DNA from: Micromonospora lutea
Lineage (GTDB): Bacteria > Actinomycetota > Actinomycetes > Mycobacteriales > Micromonosporaceae
DNA length: 64,000 bases
Direction: 5' to 3'
NCBI RefSeq assembly: GCF_016863535.1
Contig: NZ_BOPB01000029.1
Coordinates: forward strand, 62,001 to 126,000
Positions 38,950-47,302 of this stretch are shown piece after piece. A model generated the notes under the pieces. It searched no databases. It was not told where the DNA came from and saw only the letters and a list, made by a program, of their open reading frames with translations. Made by a program: the position numbers and the translations under genes. How positions within the stretch are numbered: the stretch's first letter is position 1; each line of letters starts with the position of its first letter.

Positions 38950-39809
38950 GGCCGCGCCGCCCTTTCGACGATCTCGCGGAAGCCCGTCGCGTACGCCCGG
39001 TAGCTGCGCTCCAGCAGCTCCGGGTCCCCGGAGACCTTGAGGTGTGGGATGTGCGCCACGTGTGGCTCCAGGCTGTACCAGCCCCGGTACCCTGCCGTCT
39101 CCAGGCGGCGGATGCAGGCGGCCAGATCCAGCTCACCGGCGTCGGGCAGGGTGAACACGGCCTGGCCGTCCGGGTCGCGGTGGCCGTTCTTGATGTGCAC
39201 GTGCTCGACCCAGGGCAGCACCTGCGCGAGGAACTCCTCGGCCTGGTAGCCGTACGCCAGGCCGTTGCCCACGTCGAAGATCAGCCTGAGGTGCGGACTG
39301 TCGACGTGTTCGAGCATGCGCAGCGTGTTGGTGGCGGAGGCTCCCGCCCACCCCTGGCAGTTCTCGTGCAACAGCACGACGTCGAGCCGGGCCGCCTCGT
39401 CGGTCAGCACCTTCATGCGTCGCAGCGACTCCGTGGCCCACGCGTCGTCCGACCAGCCGTCGTTGGGGTACGACATGACCCGCAGCCACCGGCAGTCCAG
39501 CGCCTGCGCGACTGCCGCGGTGCGGTTCAGGATCGACAGTTCGGTGTCCAGGTCGGTGGTGACGGTGGTGGACCAGTTGCCGATCGGCGTGTCCAGCACC
39601 GGTACCCGCAAACCGCTGGCCTCGATCTGCCGACGCAGCTCGGCCACCTCGTCGGTGCCCAGTTCGTGCAGACCCCGACCGTCGAGCGTACGCAGCTCCA
39701 CCCCGGACATGCCCAGGTCGCGGTGCACGTCGAGCTGCCTGACGAGGCCCGGTGCGGCCTCGTCACCGATGCCGCACACCCGGCTGGCCCAGATACCCAC
39801 CGCCGTCAC
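38946..39809 (-). CDS. Xylose isomerase-like TIM-barrel protein
   Basis: This 287-residue protein belongs to the AP-endonuclease-2/xylose-isomerase-like superfamily of sugar isomerases, epimerases and inosose dehydratases. Probable metal ligands are Glu in LLHENCQGW, Asp in IFDVGN, His in HVHIKNGH and Glu in WYSLEPH, the usual E-D-H-E set. The GTG overlaps the aminotransferase stop as GTGA; the longer upstream frame would lie within that gene. It probably isomerises or dehydrates a keto-sugar or inosose in the pathway. Confidence 0.85.
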   Translation of the reverse strand: MTAVGIWASRVCGIGDEAAPGLVRQLDVHRDLGMSGVELRTLDGRGLHELGTDEVAELRRQIEASGLRVPVLDTPIGNWSTTVTTDLDTELSILNRTAAVAQALDCRWLRVMSYPNDGWSDDAWATESLRRMKVLTDEAARLDVVLLHENCQGWAGASATNTLRMLEHVDSPHLRLIFDVGNGLAYGYQAEEFLAQVLPWVEHVHIKNGHRDPDGQAVFTLPDAGELDLAACIRRLETAGYRGWYSLEPHVAHIPHLKVSGDPELLERSYRAYATGFREIVERAARP

Positions 39810-40930
39810 GCGCCCTGCCGGTAGAAGCGGGCGATCTCCTCGACGACCCGCTCGACGGTTCCGGCGGGCAGTTCCGGATGCAACGGCAGCGCCAGGCACT
39901 CGCGGGACAGGCGCTCGGCGACCGGGAAGTCACCCGGTCCGTGGCCGAGATGCCGGAACGCGGGTTGCAGGTGCAGCGGCCGGGGATAGTAGACCTTCGT
40001 CTCGATACCGCGTCCGGCCAGGTAGGAGCGAAGGTCGTCGCGCTGCGGCGCACGTACGACGTAGGTGTAGACGGCCTGCTCGGCGAGGTCCCCGGGGGGC
40101 GTCAGCACGACGGGCGCGGCTTCGCGCAGCAGGTCGTTGTACTGGCGGGCCAACCGGCGACGCTCGGTGAGGAACTTGTCGAGGTGCGGCAGTCGGCGCA
40201 GCAGGAACAGCGCCGTGACCTCGTCCATCCGACTGTTGAAGCCGACCAGGTGGTGCAGGAACCGGACCTTCAGATCCTGACCGTGGTTGCGCAGCATCCG
40301 GCAGGTGGTGGCCAGCTCCGGATCGTCGGTGACGATCATGCCGGCGTCCCCGATCCCGCCCAGCGGTTTGCCGGGGAAGAAGGAGTACAACCCGGCGTCG
40401 CCGTAGCGGCCGGCGGGCCGGCCCGCGACCCGACCCCCCAGCGCGACGGCGCTGTCCTCGATCAGGCGCATCGAGTGGCGGTCGGCCAGCGCCCGCAGCG
40501 CCGGCATGTCGGGACTGCTCGCGAAGAGGTACGCCGGCACGAGCGCCCGGCTCGCCGTGGTGCGGACTGCCTCGACGGTCGCCGCGGTCAGCATCGCCGT
40601 GTCGTAGTCGACGTCGGCGAAGACCGGACGGGCACCGCGCAGCGCCACCGTGCTGGCCGAGGAGATGAACGAGAAAGCGGGGGTGACCACGTCGTCGCCG
40701 GGTCCGATGCCCATGGCTGTGAGGATCACCGTCAACGCGCCGGTGCCGCTGGCGACCGCGATGGCTTCGGCGGCGCCGGTTCGCTGCGCCACCGCCGCTT
40801 CGAGGGCCGCGACCCGGGACTTGAGGATGAACTCGTCCGACTCGCCGACCTCCCGGACCGCGTCCAGGACGTCCTCGGCCCACCCGGCGTACCGGGTGGG
40901 GTAGTCGAAGTACGGGACTGCCATGGTCAC
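39806..40930 (-). CDS. DegT/DnrJ/EryC1/StrS aminotransferase (first copy)
   Basis: This 374-residue PLP enzyme transfers an amino group to a keto-sugar, cyclitol or related ketone. The PLP region shows EDSAVALGG and SFFPGKPLGGIGDAGM, with the Schiff-base Lys at about residue 188. Substrate-end motifs NSRMDEVTALFLLRRL and KVYYPRPLHLQPAF are present. The GTG at 40930 forms a GTGA overlap and has GGGAG 5 bases upstream; an ATG two codons later is possible. It is adjacent to a second, distinct family member, so two amination steps or a heterodimer are likely. Confidence 0.92.
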   Translation of the reverse strand: MTMAVPYFDYPTRYAGWAEDVLDAVREVGESDEFILKSRVAALEAAVAQRTGAAEAIAVASGTGALTVILTAMGIGPGDDVVTPAFSFISSASTVALRGARPVFADVDYDTAMLTAATVEAVRTTASRALVPAYLFASSPDMPALRALADRHSMRLIEDSAVALGGRVAGRPAGRYGDAGLYSFFPGKPLGGIGDAGMIVTDDPELATTCRMLRNHGQDLKVRFLHHLVGFNSRMDEVTALFLLRRLPHLDKFLTERRRLARQYNDLLREAAPVVLTPPGDLAEQAVYTYVVRAPQRDDLRSYLAGRGIETKVYYPRPLHLQPAFRHLGHGPGDFPVAERLSRECLALPLHPELPAGTVERVVEEIARFYRQGA

Positions 40931-42084
40931 GGTCGCTCCCGGTAGAACTCGTGGATCAGGTCGCACACCCGGTCGACCTGCTCGTCGGTCAGGTCCGGAT
41001 ACATCGGCAGTCCGACCGCCCGCTGGCTGGCCGCCTTCGCGACCGGTACGGGCTGGTCCACCCCGGCGCGGGTGGTCAGGCAGGGCTGTTCGGTGAGCGG
41101 CCGGGGGTAGTACACCTCGGTGCCCACGCCGTGGGAGGTCAGGTACGCGACCAACTCGTCACGCCGCTCACACTCGATCAGGTAGACGTAGTAGACGAGG
41201 TTGCTCTGCTCGCCGGCGGGTGCGAGCCAGGGGGTACGTACCAGCGGCGCGAGTTCGCCGAGCCGTTGGTCGTAACGTGCCGCTACCTCCGCCCGCCGGG
41301 CGATCTCCGCGTCCAACGTCTCCAACCGCCAGAGCAGGAACGCGGCCTGCACCTCGTCGCAGCGGCTGTTGTAGCCGAGTTCGAGATACTCGTAGGAGCC
41401 GTCGCTCGGCTGACCGTGGCAGCGCAGTTGGCGTGCGGTGCGGGCGAGATCCTCGTCGTCGGTGAGCAACATGCCCGCGTCGCCCAGGGCGCCGAGCGTC
41501 TTGGTGGGGAAGAACGAGAGCACCCCGGCCCTGCCCCAACGGCCCGCGTGCCGGCCGTCGATGTGCATTCCGATGCCCTCGGCGCTGTCCTCCAGCAGTT
41601 GCAGGCCGTGCTCGTCGGCCACCTCGCCCAACGCCACCATGTCCGCCATCTGGGTGAACAGGTGCACCGGCATGATCGCCCGGGTCCGGTTCGTGACGGC
41701 GGCGCGGACCCGTTCGGGGTCCAACGCGTAGGAGCCGGGCTGGATGTCGACCAGGACCGGCCTGGCACCGACGTGCAGCACCGAGGACGCGCTGGCGAAG
41801 AAGGTGTACGCGGGAACGATCACCTCGTCGCCCGGCCCGATACCCGCCGCCCGCAACATGATGATCAGCGCGTCGGTGCCGTTGTTCACCGCCACCGTGT
41901 GTTGGGCGCCGGTACGCTCCGCGATCGCCCGTTCCAGGTCCTCGCCCACCGCTGCGAAAGTGAACTGACCCGTGTCGGTGACCGTACGCAGCCTGGCGGC
42001 GAGCCCGGCCCAGTCCCGGCGGATCGAGGCCGCGCCACTGAAGAACGGCACCGCGGTCGTGGAGGTCGTCGTCGGAGCACTCAT
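40927..42084 (-). CDS. DegT/DnrJ/EryC1/StrS aminotransferase (second copy)
   Basis: This 385-residue PLP aminotransferase carries NNGTDALIIMLRA, EDSAEGIGM and SFFPTKTLGALGDAGM with Lys195 as the Schiff-base residue, then NSRCDEVQAAFLLWRLE and EVYYPRPLTEQPCL. It looks closer to nucleotide-sugar 3-aminotransferases (WbpE/QdtB type) than the first copy, whose motifs are more degenerate. It begins in an ATGA overlap with the trpA stop. The close coupling to trpA is unusual and links amino-sugar and tryptophan chemistry. Confidence 0.92.
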   Translation of the reverse strand: MSAPTTTSTTAVPFFSGAASIRRDWAGLAARLRTVTDTGQFTFAAVGEDLERAIAERTGAQHTVAVNNGTDALIIMLRAAGIGPGDEVIVPAYTFFASASSVLHVGARPVLVDIQPGSYALDPERVRAAVTNRTRAIMPVHLFTQMADMVALGEVADEHGLQLLEDSAEGIGMHIDGRHAGRWGRAGVLSFFPTKTLGALGDAGMLLTDDEDLARTARQLRCHGQPSDGSYEYLELGYNSRCDEVQAAFLLWRLETLDAEIARRAEVAARYDQRLGELAPLVRTPWLAPAGEQSNLVYYVYLIECERRDELVAYLTSHGVGTEVYYPRPLTEQPCLTTRAGVDQPVPVAKAASQRAVGLPMYPDLTDEQVDRVCDLIHEFYRERP

Positions 42085-42872
42085 CGGCACGCCTCCTTGA
42101 GCTCACTGATCAGGGCCGTCGTCTCCGCGATCCGCTGCTGTGCGGTGGTGGCCGCGCCGATTCGCTTGAGCAGTGCGCTGCCGACGATCACGCCGTCGAC
42201 CTTGCCCCGCAGGGCGGCGACGTGCTCCGGTCGCGAGATGCCGAAGCCCACCGCGACGGGCGTGGTCGCCGCGGCTCGGACGCGAGCGAGGTAGGCGTCG
42301 AGCCCGTCGGCGAGCCGGTCCCGGACACCGGTCACCCCGTTGTCGGCGAGGCAGTACAGGAATCCGCGGGACTGACGCGCGGTGCGGCGCAGCCGCTCGG
42401 GACTGCTGCCCGGGGCGGCGAAGAAGACCTGGCCCAGGTTGTGCCGTTCCGCCTCCACCAGCCAGTCCGTGCTCTCGGTGGCGGGCAGGTCCGGCACGAT
42501 GAAGCCGTCGGCACCGGCTGATGCGGCGTCGGCGAAGAGCTTCGGCAGCCCGTACCGGAGGAAGGGGTTGCAGTAACCCATCAGCATGATCGGGACGTCG
42601 TTGCCGGTTGCCCGCACCTTGGCCACCAGGTCGAGCGTCGCCGCCACCGTCACGCCGGCGCGCAGCGCCTGTTGGGTGGTGGCCTGGATGACCGGACCGT
42701 CGCCGAGCGGGTCGGAGAACGGGGCCCCCAGTTCGATGACGTCGGCACCGGCCGCGCAGGCCGCGTCGACAAGGTCGACGGTCTCGTCGAGGCTCGGGTA
42801 GCCGGCGGTCAGGTATGCCACCAGCGCGGTTTCGCGCTGGCTGTCCGCGAACGCGTGCTCAAGTCGCCTCAC
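42081..42872 (-). CDS. trpA: Tryptophan synthase alpha chain
   Basis: This 263-residue TIM barrel releases indole from indole-3-glycerol phosphate. The catalytic Glu lies in ELGAPFSDPLGDGPVIQ (usually ELGIPFSDPLADGP), which also holds the catalytic Asp. LADNGVTGVR and VAVGFGISRPEHV form the phosphate site. All key residues are kept. The GTG overlaps the trpB stop and the stop overlaps an aminotransferase start. As a second trp set it may act on a modified indole-glycerol phosphate (inference). Confidence 0.95.
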   Translation of the reverse strand: MRRLEHAFADSQRETALVAYLTAGYPSLDETVDLVDAACAAGADVIELGAPFSDPLGDGPVIQATTQQALRAGVTVAATLDLVAKVRATGNDVPIMLMGYCNPFLRYGLPKLFADAASAGADGFIVPDLPATESTDWLVEAERHNLGQVFFAAPGSSPERLRRTARQSRGFLYCLADNGVTGVRDRLADGLDAYLARVRAAATTPVAVGFGISRPEHVAALRGKVDGVIVGSALLKRIGAATTAQQRIAETTALISELKEACR

Positions 42873-44056
42873 CGGTCTGCTCCATCCCGTTCGCGTATCG
42901 CTGCCAGCGCGCTGACCAGGTCCTTGTCGCCGCGTCCGGAGAGGTTCACCAGGATGTTGCTGCCGTGCGGCAGTTCCTCCGCCAGTTCGAGCCCGCCGGC
43001 CACCGCGTGCGCGGACTCGAGGGCGGGGATGATCCCCTCGGCGCGGCTGAGCAGCGCGAAGGTGGCGAGCGCCTGGTCGTCGCTGGCCGTTCGGTATTCG
43101 ACCCGGCCGGTGTCCTTGAAGTAGCTGTGCTCCGGTCCGACGCCGGGGTAGTCCAGTCCTGGCGCCACGCTGTGGGTCAGCAGGATCTGTCCGTCGTCGT
43201 CCTGGAGGAGGTAGGTGCGGGTACCCTGCAGCACGCCGGGCTCGCCGTAGAGCAGCGGTGCGGCGTGCCGGCCGCCCGGACCCAGCCCCTCACCGGCCGC
43301 CTGTACGCCGATCAGGCGTACCGGGTCGTCGAGGAACGCGCTGAACATCCCGACCGAGTTGCTGCCACCGCCGACGCAGGCCACCACCGCGTCGGGCAGA
43401 TTGCCGACGCTGTCCAGAAACTGTTGCCGGGCCTCCCGGCCGATGACGGACTGGAAGCCGCGCACGATCGTGGGAAAGGGATGGGGCCCGACCACCGAGC
43501 CGAGCAAGTAGTGGGTGGAGTCGGGGTGGGCGATCCAGTCGCGGATGGCCTCGTTGATGGCGTCCTTGAGCGTCGCCGTGCCGTTGTCGACCAGACGCAC
43601 CTCGGCCCCGAGCAACTCCATCCGCTGGACGTTCGGCGCCTGCCGCTCGGCGTCGACGCGTCCCATGTAGATGGTCGCGTCGAGCTGGAGATGAGCGCAC
43701 GCCGCCGCGACGGCCACACCGTGCTGTCCCGCACCGGTCTCGGCGATGATGCGTTGCTTGCCGATGCGCCGGGCCAGCAGCGCCTGCCCGATCGCGTTGT
43801 TGATCTTGTGTGCGCCGGTGTGGGTCAGGTCCTCTCGCTTGAGCCAGAGGGTGCAGCCGTTCGCCTCGACGCCCAACCTGCGAAGTCTGGTCAGCGGGGT
43901 GGGTCGGCCGACGAACCTGTTCAACAGGTCGTCGAGCTCGGTGAGGAACTCCTCGCTGGCCTGGGCCTTCTGGTACGCCGCTTCCAGTTCCTCCAACGGA
44001 GCCACCAACGTCTCCGCCACGAACTGGCCGCCGTACCCGCCGAACCACCCGGTCAT
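42869..44056 (-). CDS. trpB: Tryptophan synthase beta chain
   Basis: This 395-residue PLP enzyme condenses indole with serine. The PLP Lys is in KREDLTHTGAHKINN and the catalytic Glu in ETGAGQHGVA. Several normally strict positions differ: HTGAHK is preceded by Thr rather than Asn, GSNSVGMF replaces GSNAIGMF, GVQAAG replaces the usual GVE(A/P)GG, GVLQG replaces GVLHG, and VAPGLDYPG replaces ISAGLDYPG. The enzyme looks active but divergent, in keeping with a secondary-metabolism paralogue. It overlaps trpC and trpA by 4 bases each. Confidence 0.95.
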   Translation of the reverse strand: MTGWFGGYGGQFVAETLVAPLEELEAAYQKAQASEEFLTELDDLLNRFVGRPTPLTRLRRLGVEANGCTLWLKREDLTHTGAHKINNAIGQALLARRIGKQRIIAETGAGQHGVAVAAACAHLQLDATIYMGRVDAERQAPNVQRMELLGAEVRLVDNGTATLKDAINEAIRDWIAHPDSTHYLLGSVVGPHPFPTIVRGFQSVIGREARQQFLDSVGNLPDAVVACVGGGSNSVGMFSAFLDDPVRLIGVQAAGEGLGPGGRHAAPLLYGEPGVLQGTRTYLLQDDDGQILLTHSVAPGLDYPGVGPEHSYFKDTGRVEYRTASDDQALATFALLSRAEGIIPALESAHAVAGGLELAEELPHGSNILVNLSGRGDKDLVSALAAIRERDGADR

Positions 44057-44844
44057 CGCACTGCCTGCGCAATCCGGACGCCGCGCAGCGAACGGAGCTT
44101 GTCCGCCGGGTCGTCACTGGTCAGCAGGCTCTCGCCGATCAGCGCGGCGTGGAAGCCGTGCGCACCGATGCGGGCCAGGTCGTTCGGCGTGTGCAGACCG
44201 CTCTCGCTCACCGTCAGCACGGCGGGCGGAATCAACCGGCGCAGCCGCATCGAGTTGTCCAGGTCGACCGCGAAGGTGCGCAGGTCGCGGTTGTTCACGC
44301 CGATGATCCGGGCACCGGCCCGGACCGCCCGGCCCACCTCCTCCTCGGTGAACGTCTCGACCAACGCGTCGATGCCGAGTTCGTCGGCGGCCGCGAGGAG
44401 ATCGGCGAGCAGGGCGTCGTCGACCGCCCGGACGATGACCAGCACCGCGTCGGCGCCGCAGTCGTGCGCGAGCTGCACCTGCCGTACGTCGACCAGGAAG
44501 TCCTTGAACAGCACCGGAACGGTGACCTCGGGGTCGTTGGCGACCTGCGCGACCAGGTCCGGCGAGCCGCCGAAATAGGCGGTGTCAGCGAGGACCGACA
44601 CCGCGGCGGCGCCCGCCTTGGCGTACGTACGCGCCAGCGGCACCGCCTCGGCCAGGGGCAGCAGCTCGCCCTTGGACGGCGACTTCGGCTTGACCTCGGC
44701 GATGATGGCCACGTCGGTGCCGTTCAGGGCGGCGGCGAAGGTGCCCGCACGGGCGGGCGTGGCACGCCCGTCCGCCGTCGACACCGGCGCTCGCGCACCT
44801 GACCAGGCCGACCGCTTCGCCGCGACGATGTCGTCGAGATGCAT
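44053..44844 (-). CDS. trpC: Indole-3-glycerol phosphate synthase
   Basis: This 263-residue barrel closes the indole ring from carboxyphenylamino-deoxyribulose phosphate with loss of CO2. It keeps IAEVKPKSPSKGEL (catalytic Lys), LFKDFLVDVRQV (second Lys), ALVETFTEEE (Glu), IIGVNNRDL (Asn) and VSESGLHT. The ATG at 44844 has AAGGAG at good spacing, so the frame's longer N terminus is not used. A 32-base gap to trpD gives it an independent ribosome site inside the operon. Confidence 0.95.
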   Translation of the reverse strand: MHLDDIVAAKRSAWSGARAPVSTADGRATPARAGTFAAALNGTDVAIIAEVKPKSPSKGELLPLAEAVPLARTYAKAGAAAVSVLADTAYFGGSPDLVAQVANDPEVTVPVLFKDFLVDVRQVQLAHDCGADAVLVIVRAVDDALLADLLAAADELGIDALVETFTEEEVGRAVRAGARIIGVNNRDLRTFAVDLDNSMRLRRLIPPAVLTVSESGLHTPNDLARIGAHGFHAALIGESLLTSDDPADKLRSLRGVRIAQAVR

Positions 44845-44876
44845 GCGGAACTCCTTGCTGGGTAGTGGTGACCGCG

Positions 44877-45947
44877 TCATCGCGAGTCGCGGTCGGAGAC
44901 GGTGACGGCAGGTGGCTCGCGGCGGAGGTCCGCGAGCAGGGTGGCAGCGCGCCCGCTGCTGATCGCCTCCCGGCCCAGTTCCAGCCCGTCGTCGAGGTCA
45001 TCGGCCAGATCGGCGAGACGCAGCGCTGCGGCTGCGTTGAGCAGGCAGGTGTCGGTGACGGGCCGGGGCGCGGTGCCGGCGAGGACGGCCCGCACGATCT
45101 GGGCGTTGTGCCGGGCGTCGCCGCCGCGCAGGTCGTCGAGCCCGGCCGGGGCCACGGGCAGGTCACGGGGGTCGATGTGGAAGGTTTCGGTCCGGCCCTT
45201 CGCGACCGCGATCACCCTGCTGGGCTCGGCCGTCGACAACTCGTCCAGACCGGAGGCACTGCGCACGACCCAGGTGGGCGTGCCACTCAACTCCACCGCC
45301 GCCTCGGCGAGGATCTCCTGCTCGCGTGCGTCGGCCGCGCCGATCAGGCGTGCGGTCAGCGGAACCGGGTTCGTCAGCGGTCCCGACAGGTTGAAGATCG
45401 TACGGAAGCCGAGTTGCCGACGAAGCGGCGCCAATGCCCGCATGGCCGGGTGCACGGCGGGTGTGAAGAGGAAGGCGAAGCGGTGCCGACGCAACGAGTC
45501 GACGACCTCGGGTGCCGGGTCGACCGGCACCCCGAGCGCCGCCAGCAGGTCGGCGCTGCCACACCGACTTGTCGCGGCCCGGTTGCCAGCCTTGGCGACC
45601 GTGGCACCCGCGGCCGTGGCGATCAGGGCGGCGACCGTGGAGATGTTGACCGAATTGCTGCCATCCCCGCCGGTTCCCACGATGTCGACCGCAGGTCCGG
45701 TCCAGGTCACCGCCGGCGCGGCGGCGAGGACGACGCGGGCAGTCGCCGCGACCTCGGTCGCGGACGGGCCCTTGGCGGCCAGGGCGGTGAGCAGAGCCGC
45801 CGTGTCGGTGTCAGCGGCACCGCCCAGCACGGCGGTCAGCGCCTGCGTCGCCGTCGCCGCGTCGAGGTCCGTGCCCGCGACGGCCGACCGGATGGCCGAC
45901 CGGAGGAACGACACGTCGAGCTGTTGCAGGGTTCGGGTGGCCGGCAT
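44877..45947 (-). CDS. trpD: Anthranilate phosphoribosyltransferase-like enzyme
   Basis: This 356-residue enzyme joins phosphoribosyl pyrophosphate to anthranilate in canonical TrpD. The PRPP loop GTGGDGSNSVNIST is intact, as are HPAMRALAPLRRQLGFRTIFNLSGPLTNP and CGSADLLAALG. The strongly conserved KHGNR motif reads KAGNR, with Ala120 (codon 45588-45590) where a His contacting anthranilate is expected. This suggests an altered acceptor. No trpE or trpG lies in the window. The start overlaps the nucleotide-sugar dehydrogenase stop as ATGA. Confidence 0.92.
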   Translation of the reverse strand: MPATRTLQQLDVSFLRSAIRSAVAGTDLDAATATQALTAVLGGAADTDTAALLTALAAKGPSATEVAATARVVLAAAPAVTWTGPAVDIVGTGGDGSNSVNISTVAALIATAAGATVAKAGNRAATSRCGSADLLAALGVPVDPAPEVVDSLRRHRFAFLFTPAVHPAMRALAPLRRQLGFRTIFNLSGPLTNPVPLTARLIGAADAREQEILAEAAVELSGTPTWVVRSASGLDELSTAEPSRVIAVAKGRTETFHIDPRDLPVAPAGLDDLRGGDARHNAQIVRAVLAGTAPRPVTDTCLLNAAAALRLADLADDLDDGLELGREAISSGRAATLLADLRREPPAVTVSDRDSR

Positions 45948-47302
45948 CACAGAATTTCGATGTTGTCGGCCGGCGTCAGGACGTTTCGCGTGTCCAGCAC
46001 CAGCGGTGCCGCGCTCCAATGCGGATCCGCCGCGATGCGGTTGTGCGGCGTCACCAGCACGACGCAGTCCTGTGCGGCGAGTTCCGTGGGCGTCCAGGTC
46101 GCCACCGGCACAGCCTGGCCGTCGAGGATCACCGACGGCACCAGCGGGTCGTAGTAGCTGACCTGCGCGCCGCGGTGCCGCAGCGCCCGAATGATGTCCA
46201 GGGCGGGCGCGTTGCGCAGGTCGGCGACGCCCTCCTTGTAGCTGACGCCGACGATCAGCACCCGGGCCTGCTGAACGTTTCCGCCCCGGGCCACGAGCAG
46301 CTCCCCGATCCGGTCGACGACCTGCCCCGGGCGCTCGGTGATCCGTCGGTGGGCGGCCTCCACCAGGCTGAGATCCGTGCCCGCCAGCCGCGCCAAGGGC
46401 TGCAGGAAGAGCGGATCGACCGGGATGCACTCGCCACCCACACCGGGACCCGGATAGTGGGCGAGGAAGCCGTACGGTTTGGTTGCCGCCGCGTCGATGA
46501 CCTCCCGGACCGGAATCCGCAGTTGCCGGCAGAGGTCGGACAGTTCCAGGCTCAGGGCGATGTTGACCAGTCGGAAGGTGTTCTCGAAGACCTTCGCCAG
46601 CTCGGCGACCTCGGGGCTGGAGACCGGGTGGACCTGCTCGCAGACCTGCTCGAACAACACCGTGGCCCGGCGGGTGCACTCGGGGGTGAAGCCGCCGACG
46701 AGTTTGGGCGTGTTGGTCATCCGCCAGCCGTCGGCGTTCGCCGGATTGATCCGCTCCGGAGCCATCGCCAGGTACAGGTCGGCGCCGATACGTATGCCAC
46801 CCTCGCTGGTGAGCCGGCGTGCCGCGGCGGACGTGGTGCCCGGTGGGATGGTGGACTGCAACACCAGCAGCGTCCCCGGTCGCAGGTGCGGAACCACCGC
46901 GGCCAGGGCCGCGTCGACGTGGGAGAGGTCGGCGACACCGTCACTGGTCGGTGTCGGGACACAGACGACCACGGCGTCGGCCGTCGCCATCGCGGCCGGG
47001 GACGTGTCCACCGACAACCGTAGGTGTAGTTCCTCCAACTCCAGGTCCGAGACGTCAGGCAGGTAGGACTCGCCCCGGACGATGGCGTTGATCTTCTCGG
47101 CGTCCGTGTCGAGACCGACCACTGAGAAGCCCGCCGCAGCGAAGCCGGTAGCCAGCGGCAAACCGGTGTAGCCGAGTCCGATGATGCCGACGACCGCCTT
47201 TCGGCTGGCGATGAGGCGATCGAAGTCGGGCTCCTCGACAACGGTGCCGGCGCGCGGGTCCGATGCTCTGGAATCGGTGGGCGAGCTGACCATGCTAACC
47301 AT
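45947..47302 (-). CDS. UDP-glucose/UDP-ManNAc-type nucleotide-sugar dehydrogenase
   Basis: This 451-residue enzyme oxidises a nucleotide-sugar C6 alcohol to the acid with 2 NAD+. It has VVGIIGLGYTGLPLATGFA, VVCVPTPTS, the catalytic Lys region ELAKVFENTFRLVNIAL and the active-site Cys in GPGVGGECIPVDP (usually GGHC). It is closest in pattern to WecC/WbpA UDP-N-acetylhexosamine dehydrogenases. GGAG ends 8 bases before the ATG at 47302. It is the first gene of the 12-gene operon and would provide a uronic acid for the Gfo/Idh and DegT steps. Confidence 0.9.
   Translation of the reverse strand: MVSMVSSPTDSRASDPRAGTVVEEPDFDRLIASRKAVVGIIGLGYTGLPLATGFAAAGFSVVGLDTDAEKINAIVRGESYLPDVSDLELEELHLRLSVDTSPAAMATADAVVVCVPTPTSDGVADLSHVDAALAAVVPHLRPGTLLVLQSTIPPGTTSAAARRLTSEGGIRIGADLYLAMAPERINPANADGWRMTNTPKLVGGFTPECTRRATVLFEQVCEQVHPVSSPEVAELAKVFENTFRLVNIALSLELSDLCRQLRIPVREVIDAAATKPYGFLAHYPGPGVGGECIPVDPLFLQPLARLAGTDLSLVEAAHRRITERPGQVVDRIGELLVARGGNVQQARVLIVGVSYKEGVADLRNAPALDIIRALRHRGAQVSYYDPLVPSVILDGQAVPVATWTPTELAAQDCVVLVTPHNRIAADPHWSAAPLVLDTRNVLTPADNIEIL

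Noticed and set aside
39806..42084. The DegT pair as AHBA synthase-type ansamycin genes
   Set aside because: No aminoDHQ synthase, dehydratase or PKS accompanies them; the trp and ligase context points elsewhere.
42081..45947. The trp genes as the normal housekeeping operon
   Set aside because: Not fully excluded, but the TrpD and TrpB substitutions, missing trpE, split trpF and coupling to sugar genes make a secondary role more likely.
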